From Scedosporium boydii (taxonomy: Eukaryota; Ascomycota; Sordariomycetes; Microascales; Microascaceae): a stretch of DNA of 62,909 nt. The notes under the pieces are model-generated. The model ran no database searches. It was not told the DNA's origin and was given only the letters and a program-made list of their open reading frames with translations. The DNA lies in the NCBI GenBank assembly GCA_002221725.1, contig NJFT01000231.1:1-62909 (forward strand), in the 5' to 3' direction. Positions 31,110-42,245 of this stretch are shown piece by piece. Position 1 is the stretch's first letter; each line of letters opens with the position of its first letter. The position numbers and the translations under genes were made by a program.

Positions 31110-34100
31110 GCCTCTGCAAGGGACGAATAGTGGCGTTCGACTCAGACAAGGAGGGCGCATGTGGGTGGACGGCGGACTTGTGCAGTGTACTTATCATGCA
31201 AAGTAGTGCGTACATGTACTTCTCAATAGCACTTCGGAGGTAAGGGGAGGAGGTGGGCCAAGTAAATCCATGAGAGAGGGACCGGGCGCACGCTAGTTCT
31301 TGGTCATGTCTCGATCGATGTGTCTTAAGCAGGGAATGAAGGAATGGAGACAATGAGAACGCCAGCACGAAGTAAACTAGGACAAGTCTAGGCCTAAAAG
31401 CGTGGCAACGGGGACCAGCTGAATCTCCATCCCAACCTCAGCCTGCTCCACCCAGCCATGTGACAGCACTCCAGTCGAGTCCACTGCTTCGTAGCGTAAT
31501 CTACTTCTCAAGACACAAGCCAGCCCCATCAGCAATGTACGCCTAGATTAGCAGTTGAAAGGGTATCCCACTAGTGACTCCAGCTGGCATGCTCCGGATC
31601 TCGTTTGCTGGAAGTTCTGGACACACCAACCGATAAAACTAAACCCACCTTTGTTGGGGGTGGCGGGCAAGGAAGGAGGGCCATGAGATGGAGTGATTGG
31701 CCCGTCATTCTCGATCCGTCAACCATCCGCTTCGGATTATTTGCAAGACTAAAACACCAAATCGCCAAAAAAAAAAAAAAAAAACACCACTCCAAAGTTA
31801 TGGACTAGTGATTACCCACCCGGCAGGGTTGCAACCGTCCAGTACGACATTGATTGAATTGATCAATGATCGATACTTATTACACAGCAGAGCGATGACC
31901 TTTAGTGAGATTGCGTCAGCCTGCTAGCTGGATTGGTGCCAGCCAGCCCCCACGTGCTGCTACTGCTTCAAGGGATGATACTTTGCAGCACTAGAATGAC
32001 CGGGGAGCATGGTATCCCGAATTTGTTGAGTGGATCTGGTGCGGGTGCTGCGAAATTGATACCGCTGTGTGCCTCCTGAACTCTGTTAGGGGACAAAAAA
32101 AAAAAAGAGGACGGTATCGGCGTGCTTGAGTCTTGAGGCTTGGAGATGGGATCGAGACCATCTTTTGTCGTTTGATATTCGAGGGTCAGACCACCCACTA
32201 CCTCGGTAGTGCGGGAGCGACGGAGGACGGGAACGGGATAATTTTTGCAAAGTGATGTGTCGTTTTAGGGGTTTCGATCGGAAGAAGCGCAGGGCTTCTT
32301 ACCGATTGCCCAATTGGAGATGCTACACAATTCACTGATTGGGAGGGAGGATCGCCCAGTTAGTGTACCACTCCGAAGGTACAGGCCTGGCTGGCGACCC
32401 AGGACCAGGCCCCCAGCCCAGCCAGCCAGCCAGATTTGCGGGGTTGGAACGCGCCTCAACTGTCCAGAACCGTGGATAACCCTTGAGATTCAGACGTCCA
32501 TCGATGTATGATACTCTGCGATTTTGTTGGTAAAATTGTAGGGGTCCTTGCGAATACGTCGTCATGATCAGTCCTGGACTCCTGGTCCTGGTCGCTTCGA
32601 AGTCCTTGGCGGGACTGCGGCTGGTTCCACTAGATCAAGGGCGCCCATTCGCAACTAAAGTAAACTAGTCTATGATGTGGGCATCAAATTGATCAATGTC
32701 AAACGTCAATAGTCCGTTACAGCTATGACACCTGATCGAGCCGACATGATCCACAGGAGTTGCAGTGTTGAGTAAATCCGTCAATGAGCACGCACACGTG
32801 TACTCCAGAGGCGAGGATGGACTGGATGAACAAGATGGGCTGGGTCGACTGGGTGGACTAGACACGGAAAGCCCCCTCAGCCAAACCCCTCAAATCGTTG
32901 ATCCCTCAATCAGCCAAGCCCGCCGTGGACTGCAACATTCTCATTGAGGAGGAGATCGTCTGCTCGTAGCTTGGGGGATTTTTTTCCTCGTCATCTTACC
33001 ACCCACTTACTCCCCAGTCTGCTGCAGTATTCCCTGCCATCACTTTTACTAGCTGCATTGAAGTAATATGATAATACTATATCTCCAATGCTGTATGCAT
33101 GTAGGTGGGCGACACATGGGCAGGGGAGGGGGCAATCCACTGCAATGTGAGCAGCCACGACCCACTCCGTGATAGCTACTACGTTGTGTCCAGTGCTTCT
33201 CTGGGGTAATGGATGCGAATAGAACGCCGTCTATTGGTCTGGATGCCCAAATAATATTGATAACACGAGCGATTGATGTACGAAGTATGAAGTACTTCGT
33301 GCGCATCAATAGCACCTTATCCTCGCATTTGATCCCTCGTGCTTCCTACTGCGAAGTATGTACACATGCGAAGTCCAAGTAATAACAATGAAAATAAAAA
33401 TAGCTCGTTCCTTCGGAGCGGAAGTCCTGGCAATAAGACTTCGAACTGGTAATGTAATTTCAAGAAGCCCGGCGACTCGGCATATCCCTGGGCTGTGCTG
33501 ACAATCAATGTCCGTGCTGCGCTGCTTTTGCGTATCTCGTATCCCCCAGTCCCAGTAATCTCCTCAACTGCTTCCTAATACCTCATAGACTTCGCAGTAT
33601 CACAAGGAAGACGAATGGATTGGGTCTATCCCAGTCTCGGAGATTCTACGGCGGGGGAATCAGCAGTCAGTGCAATCAGTCGCCGAATCGCAAACCTGGG
33701 CGGGCTCGTTGCTTCTCCTGCCAGTGCACTACTGTGCTTCGGAGAACCCAGTTGACAGTTGGTGTCTCCGCTGGCCTGCGCCCTAGGCCCCAGCTTCTCA
33801 CGCTATCAAAAGAGCACTGGACATTCGCAAGGGTGGAGATTGGTGGCGGGAGATCCACAACACGCTGCGCTGACCAGGGTCTACGAGAGCCTGATGTTGC
33901 GCTGTGCCACGGGCGGGCTGTCATTAGTATCAATCAATGGATCGTCGGCACCATTGGGTTGATTGCTTTCCCAACCACGCCCACGCCCTGAGCCTCAGTA
34001 GTGCCTCGCTAGCGAACATCAGCTTAACCTGGTCCACAGAGCGGAATTTTAGTTCCGTACCAAAGGATAACCAAACCCAGATCCTTGGGTTCACGTCGTC

Positions 34101-35905
34101 CATCACTTCCTGCGCTTCTAAATACCCCCATTCTGGGAATTAGGGAGCCGTTGTGGCGAGGGTTGGATGTTCCGCGAAACTTTGCTCCGGCAAACGCCAA
34201 TTCTTGCCCCCATCTGTCCTTTCGAATGTTGCATGTACGCTGCACTGCTTGTAATGTAGACGGCCTTGGCGGACTCCCGCACTACTGCATCTTCCATTCT
34301 ATGCACTCTTTGGCCTTTCGCCTTTAGAAGCTCCTTTTTGGGCTAGAGGGGGATCACCGTTCTACCCCTCCTTCTCTGCCTGGCTTCTACAGTAGTATTA
34401 CGAAGCCCGAAAGGATTATGCTCAAGCACGACCCTACATGAAGCACGTACAAGTGTGCAGGGGACTCGAAAAACTACTCGTATGCCTACCAATCCCCTGG
34501 AACCTGTACATGTACGTCTGTGCCGGCCAAAGTGCCCACGGCCTAGCACGGCTTAGATGCAAGCCGGGAAGGCCTGCTTCTCCCAACAACACAACTTCCT
34601 GGCACCTGGCTCCTGCCATCTGCATCCGCTATCGCCTCTGAAGGATGCATTTCCATGAGCCAGGGCCTGAGCTGGGCTACTGCTGCTTCCCGAGCAGCGT
34701 TAGTGGCGTCAAGCACCAAGGAGAGCGGACCTTTTTCAGGGGGCCAGGCCTAACGCAGTGCACTAAAACTAATGCTTGGACCAAGTATAGTTTAGTTTGA
34801 GCCAATATCAATACAAGTACTTCGGTACATAAAAGACCCTTTATTAGGATTGCTCGCCTGGCTTAGCGGATCCTCCAAGCCAGCAGATCAAATGTACTAT
34901 TTGTATTACGGCGGCGCACGGATGCCCTTTTCCAGGTCTGTTGGCTGCGAAAGATGGAGCATGGGATTCCCTGTGTCGGAGCTCCCAACCGAGCTGAGAG
35001 CTCAGGGAGTTTTGACCGGTCTGTCACGTAAACCAACTGCACAATGCGTTATTCAGATATTAGCCATGCTTTGTTATTGCCCTCTCCCTGTACCAAATAG
35101 ACTACCGATGCCAAGACAGGGGATACTGAAACGGCACTTCGACTGGCGATGCACTATTACTTCGTAGACAGACACCTTCCCCTCTCCGGCTTGACACCGA
35201 GACACCGAGAGGCACGGCTCCCAAAGCAACACTGCCGTTCAAAGAGGGGGGTGGCACTCGCTCCCTATCTAGGAAGACGCCTTCATCTCCCCCGTCGAAT
35301 CAGCTCCTGCTCCGGCCGAGAGAGGAGAAGATTATTACCAATTGGCGTTGGGACCAACACGCTACTGCATAGCTTGAGCCCCCTGTCGCAGGCATGTGTT
35401 CTTGGCCCACGAGGGGAAGTCCCTCCATGCCAGTAGACGGCACAGTTGTGTCAACTGGTCGGAATTCCGAGAGCATGGTCTTCCTGGAGTCTATGGAGAC
35501 TGGGAGAGTACGCAGTCCACTTTCCTACGCGGATGTATGCAATCCAAGCGGCCGGGGTGTTAATATAAAAGTGCTACCCAAATTCCACCGTCAGGGAAGG
35601 AGGAGTGAGTCTGTCATCACCTACAAGTAGTAAGTTCTGCATCTGTCGACGGCCTATACATAGAGGAGCCATCCCCGACCCTCCCTTGAGACCGAACATT
35701 CCTTCCGATCTACACCTTGCTTTTTCCTTCTTCTGAACGGATCATCCCTTTCGTCATACATACTCCCGCGCTGCACCTCGCAAAAACTTTAAATCTCACC
35801 CCTGGTGCATCTTCATCGATTGCGACTTTCCTCTCTTACAGATAGCACCCACACAGACACACACATACCTCACCGCACACCACACCACACACACGCTCAG
35901 ACAAT
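26965..35905. other. 9-kb gene desert
   Basis: No recognisable gene, tRNA or rRNA. Many short frames are open, e.g. 28797-29213 and 29609-29926 on plus, but none shows a motif, and stop density is near random. Contents seen: a CCCATA hexamer array at 31078-31110, an A-run at 31768-31786, another at 32095-32106, and repeated TACTTCGTA/TACGAAGTA motifs (30983-31006, 33279-33300, 35155). Some stretches may be old RIP-mutated transposons. The last 250 bp before 35906 are pyrimidine/CA-rich and look like the protoglobin promoter and leader. Confidence 0.6.
31078..31110. repeat. CCCATA hexanucleotide array
   Basis: About five tandem CCCATA units run from GGTACCCATACC to CCCATGCC. It is a simple microsatellite in non-coding DNA. 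On the minus strand it would read Met-Gly or Tyr-Gly repeats, but the surrounding frame is not credible. Confidence 0.9.
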
Positions 35906-36801
35906 ATGACGACGTCGACCGAACATATCGATCGCAAGTCCCTCTACACGAGCCTTGAGGCGCGTATCGATTACCTCCATCGCTTCTTAGACTTTAACGA
36001 TTGTGCGTACCAACAACCCAACACCCAAGCCTCCCATTGAGTGAACGTCCCCTAACATCTCATCACAGCTGATGTTGCGGCTCTCGCCTTCGGCTCCAAG
36101 TTCGTCAAGGACATCATACCTGCCGTCGTGCATATCGTCTACAGGAAGCTCCTTCAGTTCGATATCACAGCCCGCGCCTTTGAAATCAGGGACACCCGAT
36201 CCGAGGAGCCTCTTCAGACGATATTAGAGGATGGAAGCCCCGAGCTTCAGCGACGCAAGATCTTCCTCAACTCCTACCTTCACAAGATTTGCTCCGACCA
36301 GTCCCAATTGGCTTTCTGGCAGTGGCTTGACCAGGTGGGGTAAGTAAATGGTCTTCATCATCTTGTCTACCGCTTTCACCAGGAAATCAATTCTAACACT
36401 GGGACACCAACAGCGCCATGCACGTCGGCCTGCGAAGGAAGAACCCCCTTCACGTCGAGTACATCCACATCAGCGCCACGCTCTGCCTCATCCAGTCCGT
36501 CCTCGTCGAGGGCATCCTCTCCCACCATGGATTCCCCATGTCCAAGAGGATAGCCATGGTCAAGGCCATCAACAAGGTCATCTGGATCCAGAACGACCTC
36601 TTCGCCAAGTGGTACGTCCGCGACGGCGAGGAGTTCTCCGAGGAGGCCGCCGAGTCGGCGGCCACCACCGTCGAGAAGCTCAACAGCAGCAGCCAGCCCA
36701 ACTTGAAGCAGCACGCGCCTTCAACCGCGGCGCCGGCCTGCCCGTTTACCGGAATGGCCAAGGCTATGAAGGAACTTTCGGTTGGTGAGGGGGCGCATTA
36801 A
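35906..36801 (+). CDS. protoglobin-domain protein, 251 residues
   Basis: Model: exons 35906-36002, 36069-36339 and 36414-36801, with introns of 66 and 74 nt. The fold follows the protoglobin/globin-coupled-sensor pattern: RIDYLHRFLDFNDSD, FVKDIIPAVVHIVYRKLL, and the GAMHVGLRRKNPLHVEYIHI segment. That segment matches the F-helix consensus H-x3-G-L-x-P-x-x-Y, making His126 the likely proximal haem ligand. The C-terminal 40 residues are Ser/Ala-rich without a transducer domain, so it is a stand-alone protoglobin. Probable roles are binding or detoxification of O2, NO or related ligands (inference). It sits alone with a CA/CT-rich leader. All exon joins preserve the family pattern. Confidence 0.85.
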
Positions 36802-37570
36802 TGACTTTGGGTGAACGCATGGGAAATCTCTCCACTATCACTAGTACTACTAACAGGGATCGGCGGAGTTTGGATTTATTACGGATTATGTTTTCATTCG
36901 GCGTCGTGTTGCAATAAATTGGCTGTACTCAAAGGCGACATAGTGTTAAACTGGTTAATATGAACTACTTTTCGGTACAACTACTTTCCCTTTCATCTGT
37001 GATATGTGCCACACTTCGTACTAAGCTCAGTGCATCTTGGCCGGCATGTTTCCGACAAGGTCTACTTCGTACACCCCTTGCCTCCTTTCTCTTATCAGCA
37101 TGAGCCCTGCCAGACGGACGTGCTGTTGCCCAGACTAGTGCAGACATACGGGATACGGGGGAGATCGACGGACCCGACATCAACTGCCTTGGTTGAGGTC
37201 AATGCTCAATATGCACTACTGAAATCGGGGCTATCGCCCTGCTCTACACTAGAGCATTTACATAGATCCCTAGATCAAATTCCGATGATGCCGGAAGCCA
37301 GAAGAGGGAGACCCGTCGTATTCTCAACCATAACCGAGTCGCTGGTACACCGACGACCCACACCCACCTCCCAATTCTAGGCTAGCGGTATTGATAGTCT
37401 CGATTCGTAGGTCATTGCGTTAATAGCGAGATAACTTAATTCTTTTAGAGTTGCATTTCCATGTAGGTTTGAGTGGTCAAATACGACATATGAAGGGATT
37501 AGGCGAGCTTGGCAAGCTTAGATTCGGGGATTTCGCCATCTTCGCTCCCTTCGGCCTCGACGACAATCCA
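36802..37570. other. intergenic between protoglobin and SET gene
   Basis: Convergent genes flank this spacer. Two CACTTCGTAC/CTACTTCGTACAC motifs occur (37013, 37062). The plus frame 37006-37380 shows no family resemblance. Nothing else is recognised. Confidence 0.4.
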
Positions 37571-39044
37571 CTAGCTTGTTTCGACCAAACCCCTCAGGAC
37601 CCCGATATTGGCCCTTATCCCAGATATGACGCTTCCACCGGGTTCCTCGAAGTCTTTCGCCAGGTTTAACGCCATCTCCGCGAAGAGGAGGGCGTTTTGG
37701 TAGTCGCCATAGTCGTAAAAGACCCCCATAAGATCGAGGTAGAACTCTTGCATCTTGCCATGGAGGCCTTCCTCGTTGGCCAGGTTGAGAAGTTCTTGAG
37801 TCTTGTCGACAGCACTTTCGTAGGGTTCGTTGCCGCTGTGGAGTGAGACTTCGAGCTCCTGGATTCGTCGCCGACGGGTGTCCGATTGTTTGACGTCCTC
37901 GGGCGGGGCAGTACATAACGAGCATCGGCATTTGAAACCGAAGAAGTGGGTAGTCATATAATCCCGGTGGTCGGATGCGAGACCCCAGGGAATATCTAGG
38001 CCCGTGTTAGCGTGCGTATCTAAGGAACTCTTCTTGGCGAAGACTGCGTTGAATTCATCGTCGTACAGTTAAAGGAAATCTCCTCGCCTGGCTCAATATC
38101 CCTTAGAGCCATGGCTGTCATCGTGAACTTTTCGTTTGAAAATCGAGCAGAGGCGCTACAGAAAAATGTCAGTATTTTGTCAGAAATGCTTCACACCTGT
38201 TGCCCCCATCATCTTACTTAGGATCACAATCGTGATTGATTCGCTATAATATCATGGTCAGCACACTTTCTTAATGCTGCTCAAAGCCACAACCACTTAC
38301 CGCTATCTCGGGGAAGAGGCCGTTGTGGTTGCCGCCTTCATCCATAGCCACCAGAAAAGAGTTGGTCTTGAAAATGTCATCGACAGTACTATCGCCTCTA
38401 CTCGACGCAAGCCGCAACACCCTATCTTTCCCCAGAAGATTCCCCACGGCCTTCTCGTAAATCTCCTTTCTCTCTTCCTCAAACTCTTCTATGAGGCGCT
38501 CCGAGAGAGCCTCCAGCCTAGCATCAATGAGAAGGGAAGGAAGATCGGTTATAAAGACTTCCTTGCGTAGGATTTTTTGTGTGGCCACGGCACCAATACC
38601 CTTCCCAGGAATCTCTTCCAACCTATACTTTACCTCCTCTGAATCTTCAGAGTTAGTATTCCGTCGATGATGCTTTCGAGCTCTCCAAGCTGGCTCTGGG
38701 TTCCAGAGAGCCCCGGCGATATTCGCCGCCGCCTCCGGGGTCGTGAGCAAGCTTATTCCTTCACCAAGATTGTACGTCCCGAAAGTGTAGAGGCAGAATT
38801 TGACGTCTTCATCCCAGTCCTCGACTTCAGGGTAGACACATTGCGGCTGTTCTGTCCATGGGCCCCATTCACCAGTGCGAGACGCAGTAGAGTCGTCGAC
38901 TGGCAGAGGACAGGTGCTACGGCGAACAGCCGTACCGCCGAGCGCCTGGCCGTGATCTGCCGGACATTGGGAGGAAGTTAGCGTTGCTGCCAGTATAGGC
39001 GCCGAGAGGAGGATTAACCCTAATAAGGCGGAGTGAAGGTCCAT
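37571..39044 (-). CDS. secreted SET-domain protein, 427 residues
   Basis: Model: exons 39044-38301, 38243-38218, 38155-38067 and 37995-37571, with introns of 57, 62 and 71 nt. The tiny 26-nt second exon carries the RINHDCDP core. The first 20 or so residues form a signal peptide (MDLHSALLGLILLSAPILAA). A Cys-containing region (CVYPE...FCLYTF) and LEEIPGKGIGAVATQKI follow, starting the SET domain. The core motifs are INHDCDPNA (250-258) and GEEISFNY (Tyr287), with a post-SET-like KCRCSLC near 307-312. The last intron was accepted because it restores ISFNYIPWGL. Fungi have many such signal-peptide SET proteins of unknown target. It probably methylates lysines, but in the secretory path or outside the cell (inference). 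An alternative start at 39092 would mask the signal peptide. Confidence 0.8.
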
Positions 39045-39803
39045 GGCGAAGCCGAAGTGTGATTCCAAAACCGGAGAAGTGGTTCGTTCCACCGGGCAAA
39101 ACGACGTGGCCAGAAGGATCAGAAATCTCAGGTACCGTGTTCCTTATGTAAGAAGTTAAGGAGAGTTGAAACAGTGTTGAATCGAGTTGGTCCATACATA
39201 TTTGAGGCTATATGCCTCACATCAAATGATATTATGCGTCGGGTAATTGGGCTGTTCTAGACCAGAAGACAATATTAAAGCCAGTGTGCTGTCTTTATTC
39301 CTTTCGTTCTCTCTTTGGCTTTTCACGGGAATAGGACATAGCCCAAGGCCAGCTGGAATGGGCGTTTCACGTTTCCCGTCCGAGCAAAGGCGCGCGCCTG
39401 GGAGGTTGCTATACCATCTTCAAATTGACACACACTAACACTGCAAACCGTAACCCTAACCATACAATCCAAGGAGGAAAATATCGTGAAGCAAGACATC
39501 ATACAGAAAAGAAGAGACGAAAAAAGAAAGGACAGAAAAAAAGGAAAAAGAGAAAATAATGATAACGGACGGAACAAAGAGCAGGTACCCGGCATCTGCA
39601 TTATTAGACGATAGGAGACAGGAAATTTCAGCGCAGCTGCAGAATACAAACATGACCATTGACGGGATAAGAAAAACTTGGGCTGCGGAGTACTTCAAAT
39701 GAATGACAGGAGCGAAAGATTCTTGGAGGATCAACTCACTAACGAACGATGTGATGCAAACAAGGGGGTTTGGGAGAGGATTTCAAACCTATGCAGACTC
39801 ACT
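39045..39803. other. intergenic, purine-rich spacer
   Basis: The upstream region of the SET gene and the 3' flank of the C2H2 gene. The stretch 39470-39560 is an A/G-rich strand-biased tract. No gene is recognised. Confidence 0.4.
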
Positions 39804-40654
39804 TCACGAATAGTTTGGCATCGCATGAGGCCGAGGCGCCTTGCGACAAGTTAGAAGATGCCGAGTGAAGTTCCACGGCTTGTTTTTGATCTTCTCGCCG
39901 CAATGCTCGCAAGTAAAAATCTCCTCATCCTGGCCGTGGTTCGTTTTAAGATGAAATTTAATACCCTTGTTATTTGCCGCTCGGTAGTGACACTTCGGGC
40001 ATTTCGTGGGTGTATAATGTGTTCGAGCATGAGACCTGAGGTTCTTAGTATGTGTAGATATTGTGCATCCCGTGAACGAAGCTCAGCATGTTTTGCAGAA
40101 GTTAGATGAGATTATACGGAGGAAGAGACTTACTTGAGTTTGCTCGGCTGCTTATACTCTTTCGTATTTGAGCATGAGATTTTTCTGCCCATGATTTTCC
40201 CGCCCTTGATCCTTGCGAACTTGCAACAATAGAACACTTTCCCATTTTCATGAACTTTATAGGTCCATTCTTCTGGGTCAGGCATGGGAACTTCCTCGTA
40301 TTTATGCTCTCCCCCCCGTGGAACCACCAATACATCGTCCGGAGTCGAGCCATCCTCCCAATACTGATCGCCAACATTGTCTTCCAAGTCCTCGCTATCA
40401 CCCGCCTAATGAAGGGCGGCAGCGAACTCGGAAGGGGAGTTGGAGATGTTGGTATTGGAACTAGGACTAGCTCCGGCGGCCTCGTATGACTCGGCGTAGT
40501 CAGACGGGCTGGTAGGCACACTCGGGGTGTCGAAGTAACTCGCCGGGGTTGAAACATCAACTTCAAGCTCCGGTGGAAGATACCGGGCTAACGATGACAG
40601 GTCATCGAAATTGATGTTCTCCCAGTCTTCGTTGATGGCCCACTGGGAATTCAT
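39804..40654 (-). CDS. C2H2 zinc-finger protein, with an in-frame TAG or an unresolved intron
   Basis: The ATG is at 40654 (an upstream one lies at 40723). Coding runs 40654-40134 and, after a 98-nt intron, 40035-39804. The N-terminus is acidic and Ser/Pro-rich, like an activation domain. The zinc-binding part contains CSNTKEYKQPSKLKSHARTH, CPKCHYRAANNKGIKFHLKTNH and a C2HC finger CEHCGEKIKNKPWNFTRHLLTC. The frame is continuous except for TAG at 40408-40406 (codon 83). That TAG ends CTTCATTAG, a good splice acceptor, so it may close an intron whose donor I could not fix among the GT sites at 40430-40530. If it is not spliced, the gene is broken. The function is probably DNA binding; the target is unknown. 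Confidence 0.6.
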
Positions 40655-42245
40655 TTTCCAGACTGAGCGGGTGAATGGACGGAAAGAGGTGAAAGTCAAC
40701 GACCGTTGGGAAAAATGCTTCATATCGTCAGAAACATCCAAGGGAACAGTGGAGATGCGAGGTAGTGTTGCACAATATGTCAGGACGCACAAATAGACGC
40801 GAGCCTTTCGGAAGGCTCAAAAACCGAACAAGTGAAATATTATTATCAAAGACAGTCAGGACTCATGAGACTGATCAGTGCAATGTAGCAATGGCACCAT
40901 CTAATCAATCACCACTTAAATCCCCGATACGGTACACACCCCTTCCTAAGTAAAGTGTTAGCAACGCCATAATAGGAAGAAGTTTCACAAATGGACGAAG
41001 TGACTTACTTTCCGCTAAGCGGTAACTGCCATATTCGTGAAGCGCCCTGGCGCGGCGAGGAATGCCTCAGTCATGAACGAGGACTGCCGACCTCATCGGT
41101 TTTAATACTTCTCCCACACTTCCCATTACGTGCTCATGGTAGACTCAACTTTCCCCTCTTTGCCCCTCATTTCCCCTCCCCTCTTCTCAATGCTTCTGTA
41201 GGCGTCTTACTTGGCGTTAACTTGGTCGTTGTGCTCGGCCTCCAGGCGACCGCGGTTCGCCTGCAAGTAGTGCTGATGCCCGGTCACAGAGTCCCCACCC
41301 CTCCTACAATCTTCGCAACTTGTGTGAAAACCATTGGCGATACAGATAATTACAAAAGGGCTCCAGTTGGCTCCTAACGCCATGTTCTGCAAGCCAGCCT
41401 GGTTTCGCAGATGGGGGCCGGATGGCCTCAGTGTGGGATTGGCTACTCGACCAGCCAGACCTCCCCCTCTTCCCCCTCCCCCTCCCGGTACGAGTAGTCG
41501 TCATTTGGGGGAGCCCCAGCAATGTCTCAGATATTGCTACCTGAAGACCTCAAGTTGCGCAGAGGCCGGGCATGATGCGCTGTTCGCGAACCGCGCCATC
41601 TCGCTGGGCCTCCAACTGGGGCTCGCAGGCGCATGAATCTCGCAGCGAATCGAGGCGGTGATTGCCCAATTTCGTCAAAGGCGCAACCACCAAGATCAAA
41701 GATGTCTACGAAAATTCCCAATTGCGAATTCGAATGCTGGCTTCAACTCGGCATATATCGATGCAGGTTCACCCAATGGAGGCATTCCGTGTTGTCACGA
41801 CGGCCGTATATGCGCAGATGCCGACTCGTTTAGAAACTGGTAGAAGATCCGTACGGGTTTCTGAAATGGGAATTATCATATGATGGTTTGTCTACACGCT
41901 GTTGCGCAGGTTAAGTCCACTGTTGGTTCAAGTGATGGACCTCCGAGAACAGCCTCCTCTGTCTAGGTTGCTTGTGTGGCCTTTTCAAGGCGAGTGATGT
42001 AGAATTATATCAAAGCTCACATCCCGGATTCCCGAGTCTACAAAAGACATAATATATAAATCACAAAATATCTCCCTTGGTTTCGACATAAATTTTCTCA
42101 TCTCAACCGTCACACAGACAGAATTAGATGGGATTGAATCATTCATGAGATACATCTTGTTCCCCATAAGTTCCCATCAGTTGGCACCTATCCCCAATCT
42201 CTTGTCCTTCAAACTTGATATCTCCAGAGAACTCTCCATCCAAAA
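40655..42245. other. intergenic, one weak small frame
   Basis: Mostly featureless. The minus frame 41392-41207 (61 codons: MALGANWSPFVIICIANGFH, then a charged amphipathic helix) has protein-like character and might be a small gene, but I recognise no family. The C-rich run at 41461-41485 is low complexity. Confidence 0.3.

Noticed and set aside
37996..38066. Frameshift in the SET gene after ISFN
   Set aside because: A 71-nt intron with a GCTAAC branch site and CCTAG acceptor restores ISFNYIPWGL without any lesion.
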